Positions 1 to 8,381 of a stretch of DNA of 34,068 nt are shown here, one piece after another (position 1 is the stretch's first letter; every line of letters begins with the position of its first letter). The translations under genes and the position numbers were made by a program. Under the pieces are notes generated by a model. It had not been told where the DNA came from. It made no database searches and was given only the letters and a program-made list of their open reading frames with translations. The stretch is from Candidatus Kuenenia stuttgartensis (GTDB taxonomy: Bacteria; Planctomycetota; UBA11346), in NCBI GenBank assembly GCA_945876185.1, contig CAMCMZ010000041.1, positions 1 to 34,068 of the forward strand, given 5' to 3'.

Positions 1-140
1 GGCAGAGAAGCTCTCTGCGCGAGGCGGATGATTGGAAAGGGCCATGAGGCCCGAAAAATTTTTTTGGTCGCCTAAGCAAGCATAATACCCTGGTAAATTA
101 CAGGTGTATCACACCGGAACAGCTTAACTCAATGCCATTG
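1..140. mobile_element. Inward-facing end of a probable insertion sequence (left copy)
   Basis: These 140 bases recur as an exact reverse complement at 33925-34064; identity stops abruptly at base 140, as expected at the boundary of a mobile element. Read outward, the end begins CAATGGCATTGAGTTAAGC, which resembles IS4-family termini (IS4 itself has AATGCC...AGTTAAG); this family call is from memory. Inside are small hairpins: GGTGT-ATC-ACACC, GGGCC-TCAT-GGCCC next to an A/T tract, and GCAGAG...CTCTGC. No transposase is visible because the window ends. The length is also what a de Bruijn assembler leaves when both contig ends enter one repeat. Confidence 0.6.
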
Positions 141-222
141 GGCCGGCCAGGACAATCGGTAACTGCCGGGCCACCTCGGCGGCCACCAGTTCGGCGAGCG
201 CGCCGGCCAGGTCGGCGCTCAT
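124..222 (-). pseudogene. 5' fragment of an island gene truncated by the IS end
   Basis: An ATG at 222 overlaps the stop of the preceding HTH gene as ATGA, the usual sign of translational coupling. The frame encodes MSADLAGALAELVAAEVARQ and about seven more native residues before crossing into the IS end at base 140, where it hits TAA at 124-126. The native part is Ala/Leu/Val-rich and helical with no recognisable domain. It is probably the N-terminus of a longer protein whose remainder was displaced by the insertion. The coupling is seen; the truncation is inferred from the repeat boundary. Confidence 0.5.
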
Positions 223-464
223 GGCGACACCTGACCGTCAGTCGGTCCGACTACGTGCACCAGCGCGCCGCGCAACGCCTCGGACGTAACCCGCCACCGT
301 CCGCCTACGCGAACAGCAGGGATTTTCCCGGCCTGCAATAGGCGTCGGATGGACGATTCAGAGAGGGGCAAACCTGATTCGGCGAGTGATTCGCGAATGG
401 ACTTGCCGGATGCGATCGGGTCGGGCGCGGTGATCATGGCGCGCATCTTGCCCGGCGCGTTCAC
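219..464 (-). CDS. Excisionase-like helix-turn-helix protein
   Basis: A small basic protein whose C-terminal half (SSIRRLLQAGKIPAVRVGGR, then W-R-V) is the winged-helix signature of the MerR-like/excisionase 'DNA-binding domain' family (HTH_17), in which the helix-turn-helix is followed by a short wing. Such proteins next to a tyrosine recombinase commonly act as recombination directionality factors or island regulators. The longest frame uses GTG at 464; ATG at 446 or 437 leaves the HTH intact and may be the true start, as no convincing ribosome binding site separates them. The stop overlaps the next gene's ATG. Family assignment is fairly secure; the excisionase role is inferred from context. 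Confidence 0.7.
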   Translation of the reverse strand: MNAPGKMRAMITAPDPIASGKSIRESLAESGLPLSESSIRRLLQAGKIPAVRVGGRWRVTSEALRGALVHVVGPTDGQVSP

Positions 465-470
465 TCATTC

Positions 471-503
471 AGCAAAAACCCATGGTCGACCTAGGCCGAC
501 CAT
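471..503 (-). terminator. Hairpin with U-tract between two island genes
   Basis: On the minus strand ATGGTCG (503-497) pairs with CGACCAT (488-482) around an 8-base loop containing CCTAGG, followed by GGGTTTTT. This has the form of an intrinsic terminator just after the hypothetical gene ending at 512. CCTAGG recurs a few bases away at 511-516, so the site could also be an operator for the HTH protein. Confidence 0.5.
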
Positions 504-511
504 CTGGAAAC

Positions 512-1174
512 CTAGGTATTTTTCACGTATTTCCCAAAACGATGCCGCATTCGTTCACTGGATAGGTTGTGGTGGAGCTTGCCCAACTCTATCCAAATCC
601 TTTTAACTTGTAGCCCCTGCGCTTTAAGACTTTTGTATTCCTCGACTACTTTTTGGGGATCGATGGGGCGGCGTCTGCCATCGCTACCGTTCTGCATCGC
701 ACAGCGGTTCACGGCCGGCCTGGATTGATCGTGGGCAAGCAGGAAAGCCAAGCCAGCCACCAGTTCAACGTCGCCTGCTTCGGCCGCGTCGATCAACTTT
801 CCAAACAAACGCTTTTGCCGGTCGCTGTATTTCCGATCGTTTGATTTTTCCGCGTTCTTCATTGTCATGAGCAAGAGCCCGAACCCCTGCACCGGATGCC
901 AAAATCCATCAGTACCGAGCGGACTCCATCGCGCCCGATCAAACTTTGTCCCCGGATTCTGCCTTCCAAGCTTATCGGAAACGCTAACCAGCTTATCAAC
1001 CGCCTCCCACCCCTGGAGTAACAGCCTCCATCGTTCCGGGTCTACCTCCGGTTCATATTTCTGAAATAGCGAAACGACAGCCGCCATCCAGCCCTCAACC
1101 TCCAACTTCGTTTCCGACTTCTTCACGGCACGGTTCTCCGCAGCCACAAGGCCGTTGGGCTTGTTCGTTTTCAT
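512..1174 (-). CDS. Hypothetical island protein, coupled to the integrase
   Basis: A 220-residue protein I do not recognise. The ATG at 1174 is chosen because it overlaps the integrase stop as ATGA and is preceded by AAGGTGGAG, a good ribosome binding site; the frame stays open upstream inside the integrase but that is overlap. The protein is charged, with no signal peptide or membrane segment. It has a tryptophan-rich middle and a basic C-terminus (VKRIWIELGKLHHNLSSERM) that could be a DNA-binding helix pair, as expected for an accessory recombination or regulatory factor. Its DNA is clearly lower in GC (roughly 53-55% in lines I counted) than the chromosomal part, supporting foreign origin. 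Function unknown. Confidence 0.7.
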   Translation of the reverse strand: MKTNKPNGLVAAENRAVKKSETKLEVEGWMAAVVSLFQKYEPEVDPERWRLLLQGWEAVDKLVSVSDKLGRQNPGTKFDRARWSPLGTDGFWHPVQGFGLLLMTMKNAEKSNDRKYSDRQKRLFGKLIDAAEAGDVELVAGLAFLLAHDQSRPAVNRCAMQNGSDGRRRPIDPQKVVEEYKSLKAQGLQVKRIWIELGKLHHNLSSERMRHRFGKYVKNT

Positions 1175-2571
1175 GGCTCCACCTTCTGCGATGGCGCGCC
1201 GGATGCGCTGGTGTTCGTTGCCGGAACCGGACGGCGCAGCCATAGGGAGCGATCCGGCCAACTATCAACCTCGGATTCAAATAACTGAGAAAACCGAGCA
1301 TAGCCCAGAGTTGTCGTGATGGTCGAATGGCCCACGGCTTTTCGCAACCGGTCGGGGTTCGTGTCGGCCCTCGCCATTTTCATTGAAATATAACAGTGTC
1401 TCAGGCTGTGCGCGGAGCGGTCGCCGATGTCCATTCCGATCCGGTGCAGGTAGCGGGCGAATGCCCCCGAGTAATCGCCAGCCCCTTTGCCCTCTGTTTC
1501 GGACCGGCGCACGCCTGACCCGCCGGCGCGGATCTCGGGCGGCAGGATATGACCAGCCGGTTTCGCAATCGGGCGCAGGATGTCGGCCAGTTCAAGTTCC
1601 AGCGGGATCAATCGCTCCGTGTCGGTTTTCTGGTCGTAGTCGTCTGCCAGCTTCAAGGTGATGATGTTCTCCTGCCATCGGATCCATTCCCAGCGCAGGT
1701 GCATTCCCTCTTGCGCGCGGCATCCGGTGAAGGTCAGCACGCAGCACGCCAACCACCAGGGGTCAGGCTCGGAAGGGCGCTTCAAGGCGTTGTAAATCGT
1801 CGTCCAGTGAACCCCGCGTTGCAGGGCCAGTGCTTTCACGGCAGCACCACGCGGCCCGCCATGATCATCTAGGGCGCGCTCGATCTCGGCACGCTCGGTC
1901 GCGGCATGGTCCCGGGCCTCGTCACTGACCATGCGGCGCAACTCGGCGATGCTGAACAACGGCTTGATCGTCTTGGCCTCGGCGAAGGTGTTCAACTCGG
2001 CCAGCGGATCATGGACCAGCTTCCGCTTGAGCACGGCCAACCCGGTCACCTGGCGGCAGATGATCAGCAGCTTGTTTCGGGTCGCAGACGCCAGCGGCTT
2101 GGCGTTGCGGAAGCGGTTCGGGGCGTCGGCCTTGAATGACCAGCCGGTGCGCAGCCCGGTGAGCCACTTCCGCACCCGGGTTGCGAATAGGTCGGAACGC
2201 ATGTCGGTGATGCCTTCGCGCGCCAGGCCGGCGGACACGGCTCGCACCAGGTCGAGGCGACCCTTGCCGACCCCGGAGGCTTCCAGGTTGTCGAGCAGCA
2301 GTTTGGCGAAGTCTTGGAAGCTGGCGGGCGCGGCGACGGCTTCATGCTTCACGAAGGTCTTGCGCGTGGATCGCGCCCAATCCATGGCGGCGTCAGGAAG
2401 CACTGGCGAGCCATCGCGCCGCCATGAGGTCACGGCAAAGCGCTTCACCTGCCACGCTCCCAATTCATCGCGCGCGCGAACCTGTGCGCAGGTGAGTCGA
2501 CCATCCTTCTTGCGTGGATCACGGAAGGAAAGTCCGGTTCCTTCAATACCGAGGGGTGAGCGTCTGCCCAT
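1171..2571 (-). CDS. Tyrosine recombinase / site-specific integrase of the island
   Basis: This 466-residue protein catalyses integration and excision of the island. The catalytic set is visible: Arg285 in TGCRAQEGMHLRW, His388 and Arg391 in HSLRH, His415 in GHSTITTT and the nucleophile Tyr424 in LGYARF. Residues ~80-190 look like the core-binding domain. Between the start of the catalytic domain (~205) and Arg285 sits an extra ~45-residue segment (about 218-265) with an HTH-like stretch ending RGVHWTTIYNALKR, which is not typical. The gene starts about 220 bp from a tRNA-Asp 3' fragment, the classic target of this family, and is followed without gap by a coupled hypothetical gene. The element is probably intact at this side. 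Confidence 0.9.
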   Translation of the reverse strand: MGRRSPLGIEGTGLSFRDPRKKDGRLTCAQVRARDELGAWQVKRFAVTSWRRDGSPVLPDAAMDWARSTRKTFVKHEAVAAPASFQDFAKLLLDNLEASGVGKGRLDLVRAVSAGLAREGITDMRSDLFATRVRKWLTGLRTGWSFKADAPNRFRNAKPLASATRNKLLIICRQVTGLAVLKRKLVHDPLAELNTFAEAKTIKPLFSIAELRRMVSDEARDHAATERAEIERALDDHGGPRGAAVKALALQRGVHWTTIYNALKRPSEPDPWWLACCVLTFTGCRAQEGMHLRWEWIRWQENIITLKLADDYDQKTDTERLIPLELELADILRPIAKPAGHILPPEIRAGGSGVRRSETEGKGAGDYSGAFARYLHRIGMDIGDRSAHSLRHCYISMKMARADTNPDRLRKAVGHSTITTTLGYARFSQLFESEVDSWPDRSLWLRRPVPATNTSASGAPSQKVEP

Positions 2572-2581
2572 GGGTGCCTTT

Positions 2582-2691
2582 GTGTGCGGAATAGCGTGCG
2601 CAGGTGGTTTCCCGGCCGGGATTGGCCAGCCCCTGCCGTTGCAGGGCGTCGGATCTAATGGCGCACACTATTCGCACGCTATGCAACGGCA
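2582..2691. repeat. Two interleaved inverted repeats between integrase and att site
   Basis: The ~20-bp sequence at 2582-2601 (GTGTGCGGAATAGCGTGCGC) is matched in imperfect inverted form at 2661-2679. A second pair, TGCCGTTGCA at 2634-2643 and TGCAACGGCA at 2682-2691, is perfect and interleaved with the first (order A, B, A', B'). Interleaving rules out one simple hairpin and fits binding sites for the integrase arm domain, an excisionase or an autoregulator. Role inferred. Confidence 0.55.
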
Positions 2692-2787
2692 AGCTAGGGC
2701 ATAATACGCTCCACCAAGAAACGAAAAGGCCTGTAAATACAGCACAACATGACACTAGGCGACATGGCGAAACATGGGGGGCGTGAT

Positions 2788-2833
2788 CCTGTCACGGCAG
2801 AGGTCAGGGGTTCAAGTCCCCTCCAGGTCGCCA
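2788..2833 (+). other. Attachment site: displaced 3' half of a tRNA-Asp(GTC) gene
   Basis: From CCTGTCAC (2788) to CCA (2831-2833) the sequence is a tRNA 3' half: anticodon loop CTGTCAC with GTC, 3' anticodon strand GGCAG, T-arm AGGGG-TTCAAGT-CCCCT, 3' acceptor strand CCAGGTC, discriminator G (as in tRNA-Asp) and encoded CCA. The 5' partner strands are missing: the five bases before the loop (TGATC) do not pair with GGCAG and no GACCTGG acceptor strand lies upstream. Island insertion into a tRNA leaves such a fragment at the far side, with an intact tRNA regenerated at the other end, outside this window. Confidence 0.75.
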
Positions 2834-2841
2834 CATGTGCC

Positions 2842-2882
2842 AAACGCAGAAGCCAGCCCGCAAGGCTGGCTTCTGCGTTTTT
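2842..2882 (+). terminator. Strong intrinsic terminator of the original tRNA-Asp gene
   Basis: A perfect 17-bp stem (2842-2858 with 2864-2880) around the loop CGCAA; the descending strand runs into a five-T tract. It lies 8 bases after the tRNA CCA and before nadD, so it was probably the tRNA's native terminator and now insulates chromosome from island. Confidence 0.9.
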
Positions 2883-2940
2883 GCGGGGATTCGCCGATCC
2901 GCGCCCTTCCCGCCCGGGTTTTCCCACCTACAATGGCAGC

Positions 2941-3486
2941 ATGCACATCGCCCTGTTCGGTGGCAGCTTCGATCCCCCGCACCTGGGGCATGTCTGGTGC
3001 GCGACCTGGGCCCGGCTGGTCGGTCGGGTCGACGAGGTCTGGATCCTGCCCGTCGCCAAGCATCCCTACGCCAAGCCGTTGCAGGCGTGGGATCGGCGCT
3101 GGCGCCTGGTGCAGGCCGCGTTCGCTGACCTGCCCTTCATCCGATTGCGCGACGATGAACAGCGCAATTCGCAGGGCTATACCTTCGATCTCATTGAGGC
3201 GCTGGGTCGGGCGCATCCCGGGCACCGCTGGTCGTTGGTTGGCGGCACCGACACCGCCCGCGATCTGCCGAACTGGCATCGTGGGGGTGAACTGGTCCAC
3301 CTGGTGGGGATCATCCCGGTCCCGCGTCGCGGCTTCGACGATCATCCGGCCGCGCTGCCGGCGATCAGTTCGAGTTCCATCCGCAGCCTGCTCGCGACAG
3401 GCGCGAGCGTGACCGGGCTGGTCCCGGCCGCGGTCGAGGACCTGCTGCGGGCCGAAGGCTGGTACGCGGCTGGTCAACCTGGGTGA
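2941..3486 (+). CDS. nadD: Nicotinate-nucleotide adenylyltransferase
   Basis: Transfers AMP from ATP to nicotinate mononucleotide, the adenylation step common to de novo and salvage NAD synthesis. The 181-residue protein has the nucleotidyltransferase signature GGSFDPPHLGH at residues 7-17 and the second ATP-binding motif ISSSSIR at 142-148, the NadD counterpart of the ISSTxIR motif; length is close to the family's ~190-210. The ATG at 2941 puts the signature directly after the first strand, as in the family; an open frame upstream runs back through the tRNA fragment and is not coding. It is the first chromosomal gene beyond the island and converges with the LysR gene. The related CoaD family is shorter and lacks the ISSTxIR pattern. 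Confidence 0.85.
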   Translation: MHIALFGGSFDPPHLGHVWCATWARLVGRVDEVWILPVAKHPYAKPLQAWDRRWRLVQAAFADLPFIRLRDDEQRNSQGYTFDLIEALGRAHPGHRWSLVGGTDTARDLPNWHRGGELVHLVGIIPVPRRGFDDHPAALPAISSSSIRSLLATGASVTGLVPAAVEDLLRAEGWYAAGQPG

Positions 3487-3522
3487 TGCCACCGTCTGAT
3501 GCCACCGTTTGATGCCGCTGGC
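3484..3522 (+). repeat. 13-bp direct repeat at the nadD stop
   Basis: TGATGCCACCGTC and TGATGCCACCGTT are adjacent, followed by a degenerate third unit (TGATGCCGCTGGC). Each unit begins with TGA in the space between two convergent genes. Probably simple slippage; no function suggested. Confidence 0.6.
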
Positions 3523-3533
3523 GACGCTCCGCA

Positions 3534-4430
3534 TTACCGCCCTAAGGACTTGCGCAGTTGGGCCAGGAACGCGGTCACCGTCGGCCCATCTTGGCGCCCG
3601 GCCTGACGCAGCAGGAGCAGATCGCGGCGCATGGCGAGGCCAGTCGTCGGCAGTTCCACCAGTCGGCCGGCGGCCAGTTCGACCGTCAGGGCCATGCGCG
3701 ACATCGCCGCCAGGTGGTCGCAACCCGCCACCGCCTGCTTGATGGCCTCGTTTGAGCCCAGGACCAGATCCGGCACCAGGGGAAGCCCGTGGGCGGCGAG
3801 GGCGCCTTCGAAGACCGTGCGGGTGCCGCTGCCGGGTTCGCGTAGGATGAAGGGATAGCGCACCAGCTCTGCCGGTGCCAAAGGCGCCCGCCGCAGCAAG
3901 GCGTGCTGGGGTCGGCAGAACACCACCAGCTCATCGACGCTCAGGCGTTCAGCGGTGAGATCATCGCCTGGCGTACAGCGGTTGTCTTCGGTGAAGGCGA
4001 GGTCGATGCGCGCATCCCGCAGCAGCGCGAGGATGGCGTCGCTATTGCCAATGCGCAAATCGACCTCGATGCCGGGCCAACCGGTGCGGAACGCGGCGAC
4101 CACGCCCGGCAGCAGGTAGGTGCCGATGGTCGAACTGGCGCCGATCAGCAGGCGGCCGCTTTCCAGCCCCACCAGCGAGCGCAGGCTGCGCTCGGCCTGG
4201 GTATGCAGCTCGGTCAGTCGCTTGCTGTAGGCGAACAGGACCTTGCCGGCAGCGGTCAGGCGCACGCCCCGCTTGGACAGGCGGTCGAAGAGGCTCAGGC
4301 CGACGCTGCGTTCAAGTTCAGCTAGGCGTTTTGACGCTGCCGGTTGCGACAGGTGCAGGCGCTGGGCCCCGGCGGTGACGCTGCCTGCCTCGGCCACGGC
4401 ATGGAAGAGGGCGAGTTGGTCCTGGTCCAT
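3534..4430 (-). CDS. ptxE: LysR-family regulator, PtxE-like, divergent from the phosphite operon
   Basis: A 298-residue LysR-type activator. The N-terminal ~60 residues hold the winged HTH (FHAVAEAGSVTAGAQRLHLS, QPAASKRL), followed by the linker helix and a periplasmic-binding-like effector domain from ~90. The start ATG at 4430 matches the family's usual beginning. It is transcribed away from the transporter genes with ~150 bp between them, the standard arrangement in which a LysR protein controls its own and the neighbouring promoter. In characterised ptx loci a LysR protein (PtxE) accompanies ptxABCD, so I name it by context plus family. The HTH alone does not show which ligand it senses. 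Confidence 0.7.
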   Translation of the reverse strand: MDQDQLALFHAVAEAGSVTAGAQRLHLSQPAASKRLAELERSVGLSLFDRLSKRGVRLTAAGKVLFAYSKRLTELHTQAERSLRSLVGLESGRLLIGASSTIGTYLLPGVVAAFRTGWPGIEVDLRIGNSDAILALLRDARIDLAFTEDNRCTPGDDLTAERLSVDELVVFCRPQHALLRRAPLAPAELVRYPFILREPGSGTRTVFEGALAAHGLPLVPDLVLGSNEAIKQAVAGCDHLAAMSRMALTVELAAGRLVELPTTGLAMRRDLLLLRQAGRQDGPTVTAFLAQLRKSLGR

Positions 4431-4527
4431 GGTCTGATTCCCGGCGGTCGCCGCACTTCACCGCCGTTTCATGAAGATCAGCCCAAGAATGCATGAGGAC
4501 GGCGTGTGCCATCGCCGGCATGGATGG

Positions 4528-4549
4528 CAAATCGGGCGAAGCCGATTTG
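4528..4549 (+). promoter_or_regulatory. Inverted repeat in the ptxE-ptxA intergenic region
   Basis: CAAATCGG (4528-4535) and CCGATTTG (4542-4549) are perfect 8-base arms around a 6-base centre, ending 32 bases before the ptxA start. It has no T-tract, so it may be an operator or an RNA hairpin in the leader. LysR binding here is only a guess. Confidence 0.45.
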
Positions 4550-4550
4550 A

Positions 4551-6263
<1,713 letters not shown>

Positions 6264-6272
6264 GGCATCCCC

Positions 6273-7070
6273 ATGGACGCCGCCCAGCTGGACCTGGTGA
6301 ATGCCGAGCGGCGATCCTGGTGGTTCCGCACCTTGCGCCTCGCCGCCGTCCTGGTCGTGGTGGTGGCGGCGGCCTGGGCCACCGGGCTGCTGGATCTGCG
6401 GCGCCTGTCTGAGGGCGTCCCCGGCCTGGCACGCCTGTTGGGCGAGATGCTGCCGCCGGATTTCACCAACTGGTCCAGCTGGGTGAAGCCGCTCTTCCAA
6501 ACCCTGGCGATGTCGATCGCCGGCACCGCCTTGGCGGTGGGCTTCAGCGCCGTGATCGGATTCCTCGCCGCCCGCACCACCACCCCGCATCCGCTGGTCT
6601 ATGTGGTGGCGCGCGGCCTGCTGAACCTGCTGCGTTCAGTGCCAGAGCTGATCCTGGGCATCGTCTTCGTCGCTGCGGTCGGTTTCGGCGCCCTGCCCGG
6701 GGTCCTCGCCTTGGGCCTGCATTCCATCGGCATGGTGGGCAAATTCTTCGCCGAATCGATCGAGCACGCGGATCCGGGGCCGGTGGAGGCGGTGCGCTCC
6801 GCCGGCGCCCACCCCTTCCAGGTCGTGACCCATGGGGTTCTGCCGCAGGTGCTGCCGCAGATGATGGACACCGTGTTCTACCGATGGGAATACAACTTCC
6901 GCGCTTCGACGGTGATGGGCATGGTCGGGGCCGGCGGTATCGGTTTCGAGCTGATGGGCTCGCTGCGCATCATGCAGTACCAGGAGGTGGCGGCCATCCT
7001 GATCGTCATCCTCGCCATGGTCACCCTGGTGGACGCAACCGGCGCCCGGCTGCGGCGCGCCTTCCAATGA
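6273..7070 (+). CDS. ptxC: Phosphite ABC transporter permease
   Basis: The 265-residue inner-membrane permease of the PhnE/PtxC type. A first TM segment lies at about 20-40, a periplasmic loop follows, and four to five further TM segments span ~75-260. The cytoplasmic EAA loop that docks the ATPase is at 172-191 (EAVRSAGAHPFQVVTHGVLP). It starts 9 bases after the ptxB stop. Its TGA stop (7068-7070) is followed within 5 bases by copy 1 of the palindromic repeat, and an ATG overlapping the stop opens a 53-codon frame (7067-7228) encoded largely by that repeat. In other ptx loci ptxD follows directly; here ~320 bp intervene. Confidence 0.85.
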   Translation: MDAAQLDLVNAERRSWWFRTLRLAAVLVVVVAAAWATGLLDLRRLSEGVPGLARLLGEMLPPDFTNWSSWVKPLFQTLAMSIAGTALAVGFSAVIGFLAARTTTPHPLVYVVARGLLNLLRSVPELILGIVFVAAVGFGALPGVLALGLHSIGMVGKFFAESIEHADPGPVEAVRSAGAHPFQVVTHGVLPQVLPQMMDTVFYRWEYNFRASTVMGMVGAGGIGFELMGSLRIMQYQEVAAILIVILAMVTLVDATGARLRRAFQ

Positions 7071-7074
7071 GCCT

Positions 7075-7176
7075 AAAAATCGCAATTGCACCCCACCTGC
7101 TGCGTTGGTCGTCAGTCATTGGGCGCTGCCCAACTCCTTCCTCCCGCCTTGCATCTGGGGCGCACTTGCGATTTTT
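7075..7176 (-). repeat. Palindromic repeat, copy 1 (about 102 bp)
   Basis: Copy of a three-member family (also 11843-11942 and 18551-18652). It has ~20-bp terminal arms (AAAAATCGCA...CCCC against GGGG...TGCGATTTTT) and a central hairpin TTGGGC-AGC-GCCCAA. Copies 1 and 2 are nearly identical; copy 3 differs mainly at paired positions. The A-tract/T-tract ends would make a bidirectional terminator. It sits 5 bases beyond the ptxC stop, with TGAGCCTAAAAATCGC equivalent to the boundary of the other copies. There is no clear target-site duplication. Confidence 0.85.
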
Positions 7177-7391
7177 ACAGTCCTCATTTGTGAACAAATT
7201 CAAGGATCTATCGCGATGTGTAGGATGAGTCAAAAATCGGGCTTTGGACTTTAGGCATTGGGCTTTGGCAAAGTGCTTCCACGTTTTTGATCTATCCTGA
7301 TCACCCATCGGGTGAGCTGGCCAGCCTGAGGTAACCCTTTGTGATAGCGTCACCGAAAGCCCAAAGCCCCAAATATATTGCCCCATCTCCG
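7177..7391. other. Leader of ptxD with an imperfect inverted repeat
   Basis: No gene. AGGAT...TCAAAAA (7223-7236) is complemented by TTTTTGA...ATCCT (7284-7298), and GATCTATC occurs directly at 7205-7212 and 7289-7296, so part may be an old insertion. GGGCTTTGG occurs at 7239 and 7260 and inverted at 7361. I see no convincing promoter or known riboswitch. Confidence 0.4.
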
Positions 7392-8381
7392 ATGACCCGG
7401 CCGCTGGTGGTCGCTGGCAGTCGCATGCTGCCGGCCGCTCTGCGCGAACTGAAAACCTTCGCCCGCACCCAGGTCAATCGCCACGAGACGCCTTGGACCC
7501 AGACCGAGCTGGGCCTGCACGCCACCCAGGCCGACGCCATCATCGCCTTCATGCCTGATCGCATCGACGCTGCGCTGCTGGCCCGCTGTCCGCGCCTGCG
7601 CCTGGTCGCCGGGGCCTTGAAGGGGGCCGACAACATCGACCTTGTCGCCTGCGCCGCGCACGGCGTGCAGGTTTCGGTGGTCGAGGATCTGCTCTCAATT
7701 CCCACCGCCGAACTCGCGCTCGCCCTCACCCTGGGGCTGTTGCGCCGGGTGCGTGAGGGCGATGTCCAGGTTCGTCAGGGGCATGATGGCTGGCGGCCCG
7801 CGCTGTACGGATCATCCCTGGTCGGCGGTACGGTGGGCATGCTGGGCATGGGTTCGGTCGGTCGGGCGCTGGCCCGCTTGCTCGCCGGTTTGGTCACGCG
7901 CATCGTCTACCACGATCCGCAACGCCTGCCTGCCGCCGAGGAAACGGCGTTGCATCTGCACTGGTGCAGCGCGGCGGAACTGCCCGCCGCGTGCGGCCAG
8001 GCGCTCATCCTGGTCTGCCCGCTCACCGCCGGAACCGCCGGCTGGCTGTCAGCGGCCCGGTTGCGCCGCCTGGCGCGCGACGCGGTGGTGGTGAATGTCG
8101 GGCGCGGCTCGGTGGCAGATGAAACTGCCGTCCTGGCCGCCCTGACCACTGGTCGCCTGGCCGGCTATGCCGCTGACGTCTTCGCCTTCGAGGACCTGTC
8201 ACGGACGGATCGACCCCCAGCGGTGGCCTCGGCCCTGCTGGCGCATCCGCGCACGTTGTTCACCCCACACCTGGGCTCGGCGGTGCTGCCGGTGCGCTTG
8301 GCCATCGAACGTCAGGCGGTGGCCGCCGTGCGCACGGGCCTGGCCACGTCGCCGCGGGCAGAAGGGCCTCTGCCTATTTGA
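7392..8381 (+). CDS. ptxD: NAD-dependent phosphite dehydrogenase
   Basis: Oxidises phosphite to phosphate with reduction of NAD. The 329-residue protein belongs to the D-2-hydroxyacid dehydrogenase fold and carries the positions known to matter in PtxD: Met54 (AFMPDR), Lys77 (LKGADN), Trp134 and Tyr139 (GWRPALYG), Arg238 (GRGS), Glu267 (FEDLSRTDRP) and His293 (TPHLGSA), matching Met53, Lys76, Trp134, Tyr139, Arg237, Glu266 and His292 of the characterised enzyme. The Rossmann motif is GMGSVG (152-157), and Asp175 replaces the Glu that selects NAD over NADP. Start ATG at 7392 is in register with homologues; upstream sequence is leader. It overlaps the convergent gene at 8374 by 8 bp. Confidence 0.9.
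   Translation: MTRPLVVAGSRMLPAALRELKTFARTQVNRHETPWTQTELGLHATQADAIIAFMPDRIDAALLARCPRLRLVAGALKGADNIDLVACAAHGVQVSVVEDLLSIPTAELALALTLGLLRRVREGDVQVRQGHDGWRPALYGSSLVGGTVGMLGMGSVGRALARLLAGLVTRIVYHDPQRLPAAEETALHLHWCSAAELPAACGQALILVCPLTAGTAGWLSAARLRRLARDAVVVNVGRGSVADETAVLAALTTGRLAGYAADVFAFEDLSRTDRPPAVASALLAHPRTLFTPHLGSAVLPVRLAIERQAVAAVRTGLATSPRAEGPLPI

Noticed and set aside
2758-2833. A complete 76-base tRNA starting at GGCGAC, which could pair with GTCGCC near the CCA.
   Set aside because: The T-arm fixes the 3' acceptor strand as CCAGGTC, which GGCGACA cannot pair with; the D-arm and anticodon stem also fail. Only the 3' half is tRNA.
7177-7391. A riboswitch in the ptxD leader.
   Set aside because: Hairpins are present but match no aptamer I recognise, and direct repeats point to insertion debris.
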